This document shows positions 7,901 through 15,076 of a stretch of 15,571 nucleotides of DNA, one piece after another. This stretch comes from Methanomethylovorans sp. Lineage in GTDB: Archaea; Halobacteriota; Methanosarcinia; Methanosarcinales; Methanosarcinaceae. Made by a program: the position numbers and the translations under genes. The number at the start of each line of letters is the position of its first letter. Positions within the stretch are counted from its first letter, which is position 1. The stretch covers positions 1 through 15,571 of the forward strand of contig JAHFZE010000184.1 in NCBI GenBank assembly GCA_020854785.1, given 5' to 3'. The notes beneath the pieces were generated by a model. The model saw only the letters and a list, made by a program, of their open reading frames with translations, ran no database searches and was not told where the DNA came from.

Positions 7901-10742
7901 TGCCAGTAACATAAATTACTCCGTGTCCAATGCTTTTTCAATGGATAACAGCCTGCCTGTGATACACTTCAGTATTGACGGTAATGCAACCTATGCACAA
8001 AGCCACAGCACCAATGTAACGGTTGTTGACCCACTTTCAGGTATTGGGGCTTTGGCTTATTCCTGGACCAGCGATCCCAATGTCAGTTCAGTATCACACT
8101 GGACAGCTTTCAATAATGGCGCTACCCTTACCAAGGATTCCGTGGAAGGCGACTGGTATCTGCATATCAGGGCTACTGATAATGCAAGCAATACCAACTA
8201 TTCTGTTTCCAATGCATTTGCACTGGATAATACGCTTCCTGTTGTGAGTATCAGTGGCAATCCTGCCAGCTGGCAGAACACCAGTGCTGTCTTGAACATA
8301 AGCATAGCTGATATGTCAGATGTCTCGCAGGTAAAATGGGATACTGGTATCCTCAATACCACATATTTCGGATCAAGTGGGACTACACTCAGTTCTCCTT
8401 TTTCGTTCGAAATCTCAGAGAACGGTAATTATACTGTATATGTTATGGATGAAGCAGGCAATGAGAATGTTACAGTCTTTACAGTCTCATATATCGATAC
8501 TGCACTTCCATCAATTGCTCTTGCACCTAATGGCAACAATACCTATTCTCAAAGCCACAGTTCTACAATAACATCTTTGGATAGTCTTTCCGGTGTACAG
8601 TCCCTTACATATTCCTGGAGTCAGAACTCCAATGTGGGTTCAGTATCCTCCTGGACAGTGTGCGATATAGGTGATACTGTAACGAAGGCTTATGCTAATG
8701 GCAACTGGTACTTGCATGTAAGATCCACTGACAATGCAGGCAATGTTAATTATTCGGTATCCAATGTATTCAAATTAGACAACGGTCTTCCCGTAATACA
8801 TATAGAAAACAATGGAAATGATACCTATTCCAGAAGCCACGGCACTGGTGTAGCAGTGTCAGATGCGCTTTCAGGTATTCACCAGCTAGCTTATGCCTGG
8901 ACCCAGTATTCCAATGTTAGCTCTGTATCCCAATGGACAGCTTTTATCAACGGAGCCACGCTCACAAAGAATTCAGGTGATGGTGACTGGCATCTGCATA
9001 TAAGAGCAATTGATAACGCAGGCAATGCCAATTACTCCGTATCTTCCAGCTTCAGGCTGGACAATACTGCTCCTGCATATACCTGGATATGGAAGCCTCT
9101 TAATGCAGACACAGGGGACACCGTCGTGATCGAGCTGAATGCCACGGATGTTTCTTCTGTATCCGAATGCAGCATAACGGTTAATGGCGAAGAGCATCAG
9201 ATGAATACCAGTTCAGGTGTTTACTCATGGACCTTGGACATTCCTGCCAGCGATTCAGGAATACTTGTGAGCCAGGTCATCTATAGCTGTACGTTAAGCG
9301 ACCTTCTGGGCAATATGGTCAGTACTGGTAATGTCCGGATGAACGTTTCTATCCTGCCTATTGCAGATTTTACGGTAAATACAACCAGAGGTACTGCTCC
9401 TCTGACAGTAGGTTTTGTGGATGGTTCATATGGACGTGTACAACAATGGTACTGGAATTTCAGGGACGGTAGTACTTCCAGCGAACAGAACCCGGTCCAT
9501 ACCTTCGGATCTGGAGATTTCACCGTCAATCTGACAGTAACGAACAGTAATGGAACTTCCAGTCAGCAGCTCAACATAAGGGCAGTTGAACCGCTTAGAT
9601 GTACAACGTTCCCCGATGACCAGGACACCATCTCTATATACGGTGAAGAGATGACCTTTAGCGTTACAGCTAACATTCTCTCAAGTTTCAGCTGGTACCT
9701 CGATGGTGAACAAATAAGTGGAAACGGTATTACTATGTCCTCGAATGATGACTCTCCCTCTTCTGTCTCATTCTGTACTATAGACACAAGCGAATACATC
9801 GATCAGGACGATTTCTTTTTGGGGGATTACAACGTATCTGTCGTAGTAAGCAACGAAACCACGGGTATGTCAGATACTTTTTCCTGGGATTGGACAGTAA
9901 CAAATTCTTCTGCGGTTGAGGACAGTGAGGACATTTCCTTTGTTATTTCCAGGATCGCTGATATCACATCTGCAGGAAATATGTCATATGTGGGATTCAA
10001 CACTACCGATGAGAGGACCGATAATAGCAATCTTGCCGGAAGCATCACTTTTGTTTCCTTCAATACTCCGGGCAATGCTTCTGACCTGCGTATAAAGGTA
10101 GAAGTGTTGGACAAGTCATCACTTAACGAATCTGAAGCGGGATTCTCTCAGGGTTCCGTGTACCAGTACTTTGACATTAGTTTCAATAACCAGACACTTG
10201 TTGACAACACTGGTCTTAACAGGAGTATCAAGTTCAGGGTCCTGAACGAACTTGATGAAGAAAATCTTGTCATAACTTCTGTGATGCTCAAACACTGGGG
10301 CGATCCTGCATGGGAAGTATATGTACCTGAACTGCTGAGCAACGATGGCACATATTCGTATTTCATCGTCCGTAATATTTCCGGCTTCTCACCCTTTGCG
10401 ATCACAGCAAACTATGAGCACTCTTCTGGTTCAGGATCGGGATCAGGTACTGGTAGAGCCATTGCAAGTCCCTGGCCATCACAGGAAGATACCGGTAAGG
10501 CGGGAGGAGCAATATCTTATGGTTTAGCAGGCTCTGAAGTATCATCAAGTACAGGTAGCTCCACCGGTGCTAAAGCAGTAGCCGGAGATAACGTGCAAAC
10601 CAATGATGGTATCGAGATAGTAGGCGAGGAAAAGGTTAGCAATGGAGGTGGCAGTAACCTGCTGATCACGGGCTTTGTAATGCTGGTTGCAGGATCGTTC
10701 ATTTTCGTTGTATATAGAAAGAAAAAGGAAGAAGATCAGTAA
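4926..10742 (+). CDS. Giant multidomain secreted surface protein (choice-of-anchor L, PKD, lectin-like, Ig-like repeats, PGF-pre-PGF)
   Basis: The 1938-residue protein begins with a signal peptide (about 1-30, hydrophobic core then VGA) and ends with a membrane helix (about 1911-1930) and a charged RKKKEEDQ tail, so nearly all of it should face outside. Domains seen in order: choice-of-anchor L (about 32-245, with FRFGSEES-like and DAFGLFVNG segments); FN3-like (249-357, YYWRVRTWD); PKD (361-441, WDFGDGST); cadherin-like (444-548, strand completed at about 707-725); C-type-lectin-like (553-702, with EPN at 662-664 and WND at 683-685); FN3-like (724-822); Ig-like 94-residue repeats (824-1105 and 1196-1383) split by another Ig-like unit (1106-1195); Ig-like (1384-1477); degenerate PKD (1478-1555, WNFRDGST); Ig-like (1557-1662); PGF-pre-PGF (about 1665-1830, ending SGFSPFAI); Ser/Gly/Thr linker (1833-1909). 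Asn-X-Ser/Thr sites are abundant, suggesting N-glycosylation. A role in adhesion or carbohydrate/cell-surface recognition is inferred from the architecture; the ligand is unknown. The transcription unit seems monocistronic. Confidence 0.93.
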   Translation: MALHAIHRISVSLLASLFVFLVLFSCIVGANTIIVENMSGSVTPEDLVYLLLGENSTVTVSNISVTGSDLAIGSFTSGGSLGFDTGVVMSSGVVSDVPNDMDFGASTDNVQPGDPDLNTLVSADTFDAIVLEFDFIPEKSSLAFNYRFGSEESFLDNYDDAFGLFVNGENVALLPDGNPVSIFNIREGTYYQAGPLNNCFNGFSIVLTANAEVDPGVLNHMKFALADMGDAIVDAVVFIEGDSFVSTTSPNAPTDLLCEGETNATDITDMTPEFSWTFSDSDSDDIQGAYQIQVGTNEGGSDMWDSGQVTSSSSINISYAGSDLDYSTTYYWRVRTWDNNNAAGPYCDDQTFATAEEILPPVANFTANVTTGRAPLTVNFTDLSTNTPTSWLWDFGDGSTSHDQNPTYTYTRGGNYTVILNATNIAGTNTSTQVDCINVVVATTVNASYTSVTYNENDDMTIDAGMNVTGSSTFTSARVYIGDGYIAGEDILRFTNTSSINGSFNPLTGILSLSGSGSAADYQEAFRNVRYENINDNPNTSDRNITFVMGDNAVYLESTGHYYESIHSESAISWTDARAAAEARSLSGMQGYLATILTEDESVFLGSKAPDNAWIGANDAAEEREWRWVTGPENLTGEGTLFYYQDNSTTLPGFYTNWNSGEPNDWDGVEDYGQILGAGNKKWNDLPNVADVYYYLVEYGGMPDEPTPQLTATITVNVNSVNDAPTTPGNFISPTNGQIKQGGQLMTASWGVSTDPEDDAVMYDLWFFNGSWTKIGDLLNTNSQTFTLPTDNINTAMLRVYANDTQDNSSARDVTFTIDSLGPVISYGTNGNNTYSKNHSTTATGTDNVAGLAQISYAWTNDPDVGSVSSWTDFINGATLTQDIVSGDWYLHINATDNVSNSNYSVSDIFKLDNILPLIHFGTDGNATYAQSHSTNVTVVDPLSGVQALAYSWTNDPNVSSVSQWTVFNDGATLTRDSVDGDWYLYIRATDNASNINYSVSNAFSMDNSLPVIHFSIDGNATYAQSHSTNVTVVDPLSGIGALAYSWTSDPNVSSVSHWTAFNNGATLTKDSVEGDWYLHIRATDNASNTNYSVSNAFALDNTLPVVSISGNPASWQNTSAVLNISIADMSDVSQVKWDTGILNTTYFGSSGTTLSSPFSFEISENGNYTVYVMDEAGNENVTVFTVSYIDTALPSIALAPNGNNTYSQSHSSTITSLDSLSGVQSLTYSWSQNSNVGSVSSWTVCDIGDTVTKAYANGNWYLHVRSTDNAGNVNYSVSNVFKLDNGLPVIHIENNGNDTYSRSHGTGVAVSDALSGIHQLAYAWTQYSNVSSVSQWTAFINGATLTKNSGDGDWHLHIRAIDNAGNANYSVSSSFRLDNTAPAYTWIWKPLNADTGDTVVIELNATDVSSVSECSITVNGEEHQMNTSSGVYSWTLDIPASDSGILVSQVIYSCTLSDLLGNMVSTGNVRMNVSILPIADFTVNTTRGTAPLTVGFVDGSYGRVQQWYWNFRDGSTSSEQNPVHTFGSGDFTVNLTVTNSNGTSSQQLNIRAVEPLRCTTFPDDQDTISIYGEEMTFSVTANILSSFSWYLDGEQISGNGITMSSNDDSPSSVSFCTIDTSEYIDQDDFFLGDYNVSVVVSNETTGMSDTFSWDWTVTNSSAVEDSEDISFVISRIADITSAGNMSYVGFNTTDERTDNSNLAGSITFVSFNTPGNASDLRIKVEVLDKSSLNESEAGFSQGSVYQYFDISFNNQTLVDNTGLNRSIKFRVLNELDEENLVITSVMLKHWGDPAWEVYVPELLSNDGTYSYFIVRNISGFSPFAITANYEHSSGSGSGSGTGRAIASPWPSQEDTGKAGGAISYGLAGSEVSSSTGSSTGAKAVAGDNVQTNDGIEIVGEEKVSNGGGSNLLITGFVMLVAGSFIFVVYRKKKEEDQ
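6582..7031 (+). other. C-type-lectin-like domain encoded inside the surface-protein gene
   Basis: Residues 553-702 form one compact lectin-like module: GHYYESI near the start, SWTDARAAAEA helix, GYLATILTEDES, AWIGANDAAEE, WRWVTGPEN, NWNSGEPND, and KWNDLPN followed by YYYLVEYGG. The EPN motif and the WND motif are the calcium/sugar-site signatures of mannose-type C-type lectins, so calcium-dependent glycan binding is possible. The module has no cysteines, unlike animal members, as is common in prokaryotic versions. Confidence 0.8.
7395..8240 (+). repeat. Three tandem 282-bp units (94-residue Ig-like repeats R1-R3)
   Basis: Units at 7395-7676, 7677-7958 and 7959-8240 each encode exactly 94 residues with the pattern (V/L)I-x-(F/Y)-x-x-(D/N)GN-x-TY-x-x-(S/N)HST, then AxSWTxDPxV, WTxFxxGATLT, GDWYLxIxATDN and a closing (L/M)DNxLP. 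R2 and R3 agree at about 78 of 94 residues by my count, and share a 32-base perfect match (7707-7738 and 7989-8020). Confidence 0.9.
8511..9074 (+). repeat. Two further 282-bp units (94-residue repeats R4-R5)
   Basis: Units at 8511-8792 and 8793-9074 keep the exact 94-residue length and the same landmarks (NGNxTYSxSH, SGxxxLxYxW, GxWxLHxRxxDNAGN, SVSxxFxLDN). They are separated from R1-R3 by a 90-residue Ig-like unit of another type (8241-8510). They are clearly more diverged from R2/R3 than those are from each other. Confidence 0.88.
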
Positions 10743-10761
10743 AAGAATGCGTAGTAAAATA

Positions 10762-10817
10762 GTTCTTCCCATATTAGACTAAAAAGGTGGGAAGAACAAT
10801 ATTATTTATTTTTTTTT
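10762..10817 (+). terminator. Stem-loop and T-tract terminator after the surface-protein gene
   Basis: A perfect 10-base inverted repeat, GTTCTTCCCA (10762-10771) and TGGGAAGAAC (10788-10797), encloses a 16-base loop and is followed by a run of nine T (10809-10817). It starts 20 bases after the stop codon. The arrangement resembles a classical intrinsic terminator. Confidence 0.8.
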
Positions 10818-11081
10818 CACGAAGAATCCTAATTTTGTGAACTCTCTTGTTCTCACATTTAATAAATTAACAGCATTTGAGCTACTACTGTTTATACTTG
10901 GTTTGAAAAATCTAAAAGTCAATTAAAAACATCATTCTTTTAGGCACTTGCCTCACTCTCTGTTATATGGTAAATTCATGCCAATTCATCAGCTGCTGTA
11001 CGCAGCTAGATTTATTTACATTGGAAGTTATATTCCGGGTTATACTAATAAAGTTTATGTGTAGTAATTTTTGAGGAGACT
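10818..11081. other. Intergenic region before the CPBP/MFS operon
   Basis: No coding frame stands out in these 264 AT-rich bases (339 bases separate the two genes in total). A small hairpin AGCTGC-TGTAC-GCAGCT occurs at 10991-11007. A TATA-like TTATATT preceded by GGAAG (11023-11034) is a reasonable promoter for the next gene, with a second candidate TATACTAATAAAG at 11041-11053. A GAGGAG ribosome binding site is at 11073-11078. Confidence 0.5.
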
Positions 11082-11903
11082 ATGATCCCTGACAACAAGT
11101 ATAATCCCAAGACCTATTTTGTAGCGACCTTTATAGTCACTTACTGCTTCTGGTTTGCAGGGGCGTATGCAAGTTTTCAGGATGAACTAAGCGAACTGTA
11201 TTTACTGTTTATGCTACCGGGACTTATGGCGCCTTTTCTTATCTCGCTTTTCATGATATTCACGTCTAAAAGTTCAGCTGTGAAAAAAGATTTTGTCAAC
11301 CGCCTTATCAATATCAGACTGATAAGGCTAAAAATGCTTCCCGTGCTGTTTTTAATAATGCCGTTTAGTATTCTGGTATCTATCTTTCTTTCGCTTCCTT
11401 TTGGAGGATCGCTTTCCCAGTTTCAGTTTGCTGAGGGTTTCTCTTTTTCATATGCATTTGTTCCTGCATTGCTGATACTCTTACTTGCCGCGGGTTTTGA
11501 AGAACTTGGGTGGCGAGGGTATGCCTTTGACAGCCTGCAGAGCAGGTACACATACTTAAAAGCATCCGTAGTTTTCAGCATACTTTGGTCGCTATGGCAT
11601 TTTCCGCTTATTTTTGTCAACAATTCCTATCAGTATGAGATAGTTGATCAGAACATCTGGTTTGGTGTGAATTTTTTCATCAGCATCATCCCTATGGGAG
11701 TGATCATCAGCTGGATGTGCATAAAGAACGGGAAAAGTGTGCTGGCAGCTATAATCTTTCATTTTGTCATCAATCTCTCTCAGGAGATGCTGGCAATAAC
11801 CCAATTTACAAAATGTATCGAAACTCTGGTGCTCATTGTTGTTGCTGCCGCTATTGTTGCATTGGACAAAGAGATGTTCTTTTCCAGGGAACATCTTAAA
11901 TAA
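11082..11903 (+). CDS. CPBP-family intramembrane metalloprotease homologue
   Basis: This 273-residue polytopic membrane protein belongs to the CPBP (CAAX protease and bacteriocin-processing; Abi/Rce1-like) family. The three active-site motifs are intact: EExxxR at residues 140-145 (FEELGWRGYAFD), FxxxxxxxH with Phe165 and His173 (FSILWSLWHFP), and His227 with Asn231 (FHFVINLSQE). Hydrophobic segments suggest about seven to eight membrane helices. A good GAGGAG ribosome binding site lies three bases before the ATG. The MFS gene starts 11 bases after its stop, so the pair is an operon. CPBP proteins in prokaryotes process peptides or prenylated substrates, protect against peptide toxins, or act as membrane scaffolds; which of these applies cannot be read from the sequence. 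Intact catalytic residues favour an active protease. Confidence 0.88.
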   Translation: MIPDNKYNPKTYFVATFIVTYCFWFAGAYASFQDELSELYLLFMLPGLMAPFLISLFMIFTSKSSAVKKDFVNRLINIRLIRLKMLPVLFLIMPFSILVSIFLSLPFGGSLSQFQFAEGFSFSYAFVPALLILLLAAGFEELGWRGYAFDSLQSRYTYLKASVVFSILWSLWHFPLIFVNNSYQYEIVDQNIWFGVNFFISIIPMGVIISWMCIKNGKSVLAAIIFHFVINLSQEMLAITQFTKCIETLVLIVVAAAIVALDKEMFFSREHLK

Positions 11904-11914
11904 GAGGTTAAAAA

Positions 11915-13204
11915 ATGACCGATAGATCTCAGGATCTTTATTCAAAATTCCTTTTCATCTGGGTCGGGCAGTTTATCTCAATTATAGGCACCGGTCTTAC
12001 TATTTTCTCTCTGGGTGTATATGTATACAAGCAAACCAATACAGCTTCAAGCTATGTCTTTATACTGATCTGTGCTCTTTTACCTCCCATGTTGCTAAAA
12101 CCCTACGGAGGCGTATTGGCAGACCGTCACGACAGGCGCTTAATGATGGTCTTCGGTGATCTGGGTGCAACTTTAGGACTTCTCTATATATTTCTTATGA
12201 TGCTGGATGGCGACATTCAACTCTGGCACATCTACCTTGGGATTGCAATAAGTTCTATCTTTTCAGCTTTTCAGGAACCAGCCTACAAAGCCTTGGTCAC
12301 TGATCTTCTGCCTGAAAATTTATATGCCAAAGCAAGCGGATTGATGCAATTAGCAAGTTCAGCTCAATATCTCATCTCACCTTTTTTAGCCGGTATCTTA
12401 TTATCAGTAATTGATATCAAATTCATCTTTTTGATCGACATTACCACTCTTTTGATCTCCAGTTCCATTGTTATCTGGGTCAGGAATATCTTAGGAAGCA
12501 TAGCAACAAAGCACTCCGGACAAAACATTATGGCTGACCTAAAAGAAGGTATTCAGGAATTTTCAAAAAGCATAGGCGTAGTTCATCTGGTCATCACAAC
12601 AATGCTCGTGCTTTTTTTTGTCGGATTGCTTCAATCCCTTATTATTCCAATGCTTCTCAATCTGACAACAGTGAAAATAGTAGGGATCTCCCAATCCATC
12701 TGTGCATCAGGCATAATTCTTGGAAGCCTGTTCATCGGATTGTTCGGTAGCAAACACAAACATGCAATTATATTATCAATATCGCTATTTCTGTCAGGTA
12801 TATTCTTTGCGGGGCTCGGATTGTCAACAGATATCGTTTTGATAACCCTGGCAGGATTTATGTTCTTTGCTACCTTGCCGTTCATTAATACCTCTATTGA
12901 AGTCCTGATACGCAAAAATATCGAGAACAGAAAACAGGGGCGTGTCTGGTCGATCATCTCCATGGTCACGTATCTTGGTTCGATCATAGCCTTTGCAGTT
13001 GCAGGTTTTTTAGCTGATCGTATATTTAATCCGCTTTTACAAGCAGATGGTCTGTTGGCTGGAACAGTTGGTTCTGTTATAGGAGTGGGAGATGGCAGGG
13101 GAATAGCTTTGATGTTTGTTATCTCCGGGGCGATGATATCTCTGATCTCTTTGTTCATCTGGCAGAATAAAAAAATAAAAGGATTAGAAAATGTGGGTAC
13201 GTAG
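11915..13204 (+). CDS. MFS transporter, DHA3-type drug/macrolide-efflux family
   Basis: The 429-residue product has about 12 hydrophobic segments and the MFS signature between helices 2 and 3, GGVLADRHDRR (residues 65-75). The N-terminal WVGQFISIIGTGLTIFSLGVYVY and the C-terminal FNPLLQADG...GVGDGRGIALMFVISG pattern are typical of the DHA3 branch (macrolide efflux, EntS-like exporters), which export hydrophobic compounds in exchange for protons. An AGAGGT ribosome binding site (11903-11908) precedes the ATG by 6 bases and overlaps the upstream stop codon. Co-transcription with a CPBP homologue suggests export of, or immunity to, a small peptide or other amphiphilic compound, but there is no precursor-peptide gene visible next to it. 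The family resembles bacterial proteins strongly, so lateral acquisition is possible. Confidence 0.9.
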   Translation: MTDRSQDLYSKFLFIWVGQFISIIGTGLTIFSLGVYVYKQTNTASSYVFILICALLPPMLLKPYGGVLADRHDRRLMMVFGDLGATLGLLYIFLMMLDGDIQLWHIYLGIAISSIFSAFQEPAYKALVTDLLPENLYAKASGLMQLASSAQYLISPFLAGILLSVIDIKFIFLIDITTLLISSSIVIWVRNILGSIATKHSGQNIMADLKEGIQEFSKSIGVVHLVITTMLVLFFVGLLQSLIIPMLLNLTTVKIVGISQSICASGIILGSLFIGLFGSKHKHAIILSISLFLSGIFFAGLGLSTDIVLITLAGFMFFATLPFINTSIEVLIRKNIENRKQGRVWSIISMVTYLGSIIAFAVAGFLADRIFNPLLQADGLLAGTVGSVIGVGDGRGIALMFVISGAMISLISLFIWQNKKIKGLENVGT

Positions 13205-13492
13205 GTCTCCTGTAAAAAGGGAAATCAGCAACTACAGTATGTAAATAGGATCAGCATTAAGCATCTCCAGACTATCTATTTTTCTATGTGTTCCAATCCA
13301 TCAACATCTGCGTCAAGTACATCCTCCATGTATTCAAGAGTACTCCAATGGAGATAAATGGAAGACCTTGCCCATGTGCTTTGATCACGATATAGGTCTT
13401 ATTCAGCATTTTTGTAGATGTAGAAATCCTCTCATGATCGGTATCAGCGGAACACAATAGGTAATTTGCATCAGCAAAAAGGTAACATATAT
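13205..13492. other. Non-coding or decayed region between the MFS and MBL genes
   Basis: The genes on either side converge here (MFS plus, MBL minus). There is no clear stem-loop terminator for either. The minus strand of 13276-13480 has protein-like but frame-broken sequence, described separately. The first 70 bases hold nothing I can identify. Confidence 0.5.
13276..13480 (-). pseudogene. Possible frameshifted remnant of a small gene, unrecognised
   Basis: On the minus strand, one frame reads a plausible peptide (SADTDHERISTSTKMLNK, then TYIVIKAHGQGLPFISI) up to about 13340. The next frame continues plausibly as STLEYMEDVLDADVDGLE, then HIEK and a stop at 13276-13278. Restoring one base around 13340-13345 would join them. 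Both parts have codon-like, acidic/amphipathic composition, and the plus strand opposite is the Ser-rich type usual for an antisense shadow. No convincing start codon is visible, and the remnant lies just downstream of the MBL gene, so it might once have been its operon partner. I do not recognise the family. It could also be chance. Confidence 0.3.
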
Positions 13493-14224
13493 TTATTTTT
13501 TTGAGCTGGATCTCTCCGGGAAGTTGAGAGGACCATGCAGTTCCTTTTTTCTTAAATATCCTTCTAATCTTTCACGTGAGAATGGTTTTCCATGTCCCGG
13601 ATAAAAGATCCTGCACCCTGTGAGCAGGAGTTTTTGCCAGCTTTTGACCAATTCCGTTCCATCATCTGCAAAAGGTGGACAGACACTGCCCGGAATTACA
13701 CTAAATAGCGTATCGCCTACGATAGCACATTCATCATTGATGATCACGCACACAGAACCAGAAGTATGTCCAGGAGTAGGGAGTATTCTGATAGGGACTG
13801 ATGTCAGGAGTCCACATTCTCCATCAACAAGGATATCAGGAACTACAGGCGGGTATTTTGCCCTGCCGGAAAAGAAGCCATGCCCGATCTGATATATGAT
13901 CTTAGAGAACCACATTATCCCTTTTGGAAAAGGTGTGCAGCCATCAACTAAGAAATTCGCTTCGTCTCTGTGGACAAGAACCTTTGCCCCGCTCTTTTCC
14001 TTGATCCCGGCCAGGCATCCCACGTGGTCGTAATGGGTATGGGTCAGAATAACGATGTCGATATCAGAGATGTCAAGCCCTTCATGCTTCAGGGTTGCTT
14101 CCAGATACCTGATCTTTCCCTTATTTCCGGCATCAATCAATAAAGTGCTATCGCTGCCATATACCAGGTAGGCATTTGAAGTTCCCATGGGTATTGGGAT
14201 CACATGATAAGATATGTGTTCCAT
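13493..14224 (-). CDS. MBL-fold (metallo-beta-lactamase superfamily) hydrolase
   Basis: The 243-residue protein has the complete di-metal site of the superfamily: THTHYDHVG with His62, His64, Asp66 and His67, then His153 (PTPGHTSGS), Asp171 (IVGDTLF), and His211 (YPGHGKPF). The N-terminal strand pattern NAYLVYGSDSTLLIDAG and the YPGHG ending are those of glyoxalase II-like or general MBL hydrolases; thioester, lactone or similar hydrolysis is likely, but the substrate is unknown. The frame extends upstream to a TTG at 14251. I prefer the ATG at 14224, which has an AAGGAT ribosome binding site (14231-14236, minus strand) six bases upstream. It is transcribed on its own, opposite to all its neighbours. 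Confidence 0.9.
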   Translation of the reverse strand: MEHISYHVIPIPMGTSNAYLVYGSDSTLLIDAGNKGKIRYLEATLKHEGLDISDIDIVILTHTHYDHVGCLAGIKEKSGAKVLVHRDEANFLVDGCTPFPKGIMWFSKIIYQIGHGFFSGRAKYPPVVPDILVDGECGLLTSVPIRILPTPGHTSGSVCVIINDECAIVGDTLFSVIPGSVCPPFADDGTELVKSWQKLLLTGCRIFYPGHGKPFSRERLEGYLRKKELHGPLNFPERSSSKK

Positions 14225-14410
14225 AGCCTTATCCTTCAATATATAGGACAATTATTTTGTTCCAGTCTTGTTTCATGGAGAGAAAAAAGTTTGCATTTTC
14301 CAGCTATGTAGTAAAATCTATATTCAAACGACGATTCAGGTTAATACTGCATTAAAATGTTTTTCAAATATCTTTTAGGATATTACAAAGCACGATAGCA
14401 GGTTGATCTT
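14225..14410. promoter_or_regulatory. Divergent intergenic region between the MBL and second CPBP genes
   Basis: This 186-base AT-rich spacer must hold both promoters. TATA-like stretches are seen on the minus strand (CCTATATATT, 14238-14247, rather close to the MBL ATG) and on the plus strand (AATATCTTTTAGG, about 14367-14380). AGGTTGATC (14400-14408) is an imperfect ribosome binding site for the plus-strand gene. Confidence 0.35.
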
Positions 14411-15076
14411 ATGGGTAAATTGGACGAGGAAAATGTCTGGAAATTGATATCAATTGTCGAATTACTCATTGCCGGCACAGTAATCGTGCTGGACCTATTC
14501 ATCCCGACGATCATTATTCTGGGGATCATAGCGGTCTCTTTTTTGATCCGCAAGGAAAAACTGCAAACCTTAGGTTTCAGGAAGAACAGTTGCTGGCTTA
14601 ATATGATGATGACCATTTTAGTATTAGTGGTCATCTGGACCCTTTTGCATCTGAGCGTATTCATGCCGGTATTGAACCACTTGACCGGAACAACGCAAGA
14701 CCTGAGCGCATTCGAGAATCTGAAGGGGAATTTCAACCAGTTGTTGTTCTTCCTGGTGCTGACATGGACCTTAGCTGCATTTGGAGAGGAGATAGTGTAC
14801 AGAGGCTATCTCCAAAAAAGGATACAGGATGTGTTCGGAGATACAAGGACCGGGGTGATCCTTGCAGTGGGTATTTCTTCCTTATTGTTCGGACTTGCAC
14901 ATACGGAACAGGGAACAATAGGGGTTATTCTCACTTTCCTGGATGCGATCTTCTTCAGCCTGATAAAGATACATTACGATAACAACCTCTGGGCTGCGAT
15001 CTTTGCTCACGGGACAAGCAACACCATCGGTTTGGTTGGATTCTTCATTTTCGGTCCTGTGTATGGGTTGTGGTAG
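14411..15076 (+). CDS. CPBP-family intramembrane metalloprotease homologue (second copy type)
   Basis: This 221-residue membrane protein is a second CPBP-family member, distinct from the one at 11082 in length and sequence. The motifs are intact: EExxxR at 126-131 (FGEEIVYRGYLQ), Phe160 with His164 (FGLAHTEQG), and His200 with Asn204 (HGTSNT). Hydrophobic segments indicate about six to seven helices. The FGEExxxRGYLQ, FGxxH and HxxxN layout is typical of CPBP proteases annotated across bacteria and archaea. Its ribosome binding site is weak (AGGTTGATC). It is not in an operon with the first CPBP gene; the MBL gene on the other strand separates it. Substrate and role are unknown; self-protection from peptide toxins or membrane-protein processing are possibilities from the family. 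Confidence 0.88.
   Translation: MGKLDEENVWKLISIVELLIAGTVIVLDLFIPTIIILGIIAVSFLIRKEKLQTLGFRKNSCWLNMMMTILVLVVIWTLLHLSVFMPVLNHLTGTTQDLSAFENLKGNFNQLLFFLVLTWTLAAFGEEIVYRGYLQKRIQDVFGDTRTGVILAVGISSLLFGLAHTEQGTIGVILTFLDAIFFSLIKIHYDNNLWAAIFAHGTSNTIGLVGFFIFGPVYGLW

Noticed and set aside
7395..9074. The regular repeats as a CRISPR array or satellite DNA
   Set aside because: The units are 282 bases, in frame, encode Ig-like domains and vary in sequence; there are no short identical repeats with unique spacers.
12631..13158. 175-codon minus-strand frame opposite the MFS transporter gene
   Set aside because: It is antisense to a full-length transporter and has a Pro/Ile/Asn-rich, low-complexity translation without recognisable motifs.
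14225..14251. TTG start at 14251 for the MBL hydrolase
   Set aside because: The ATG at 14224 has a well-spaced AAGGAT site, and that site lies inside the TTG-started extension. The extra nine residues add nothing recognisable.
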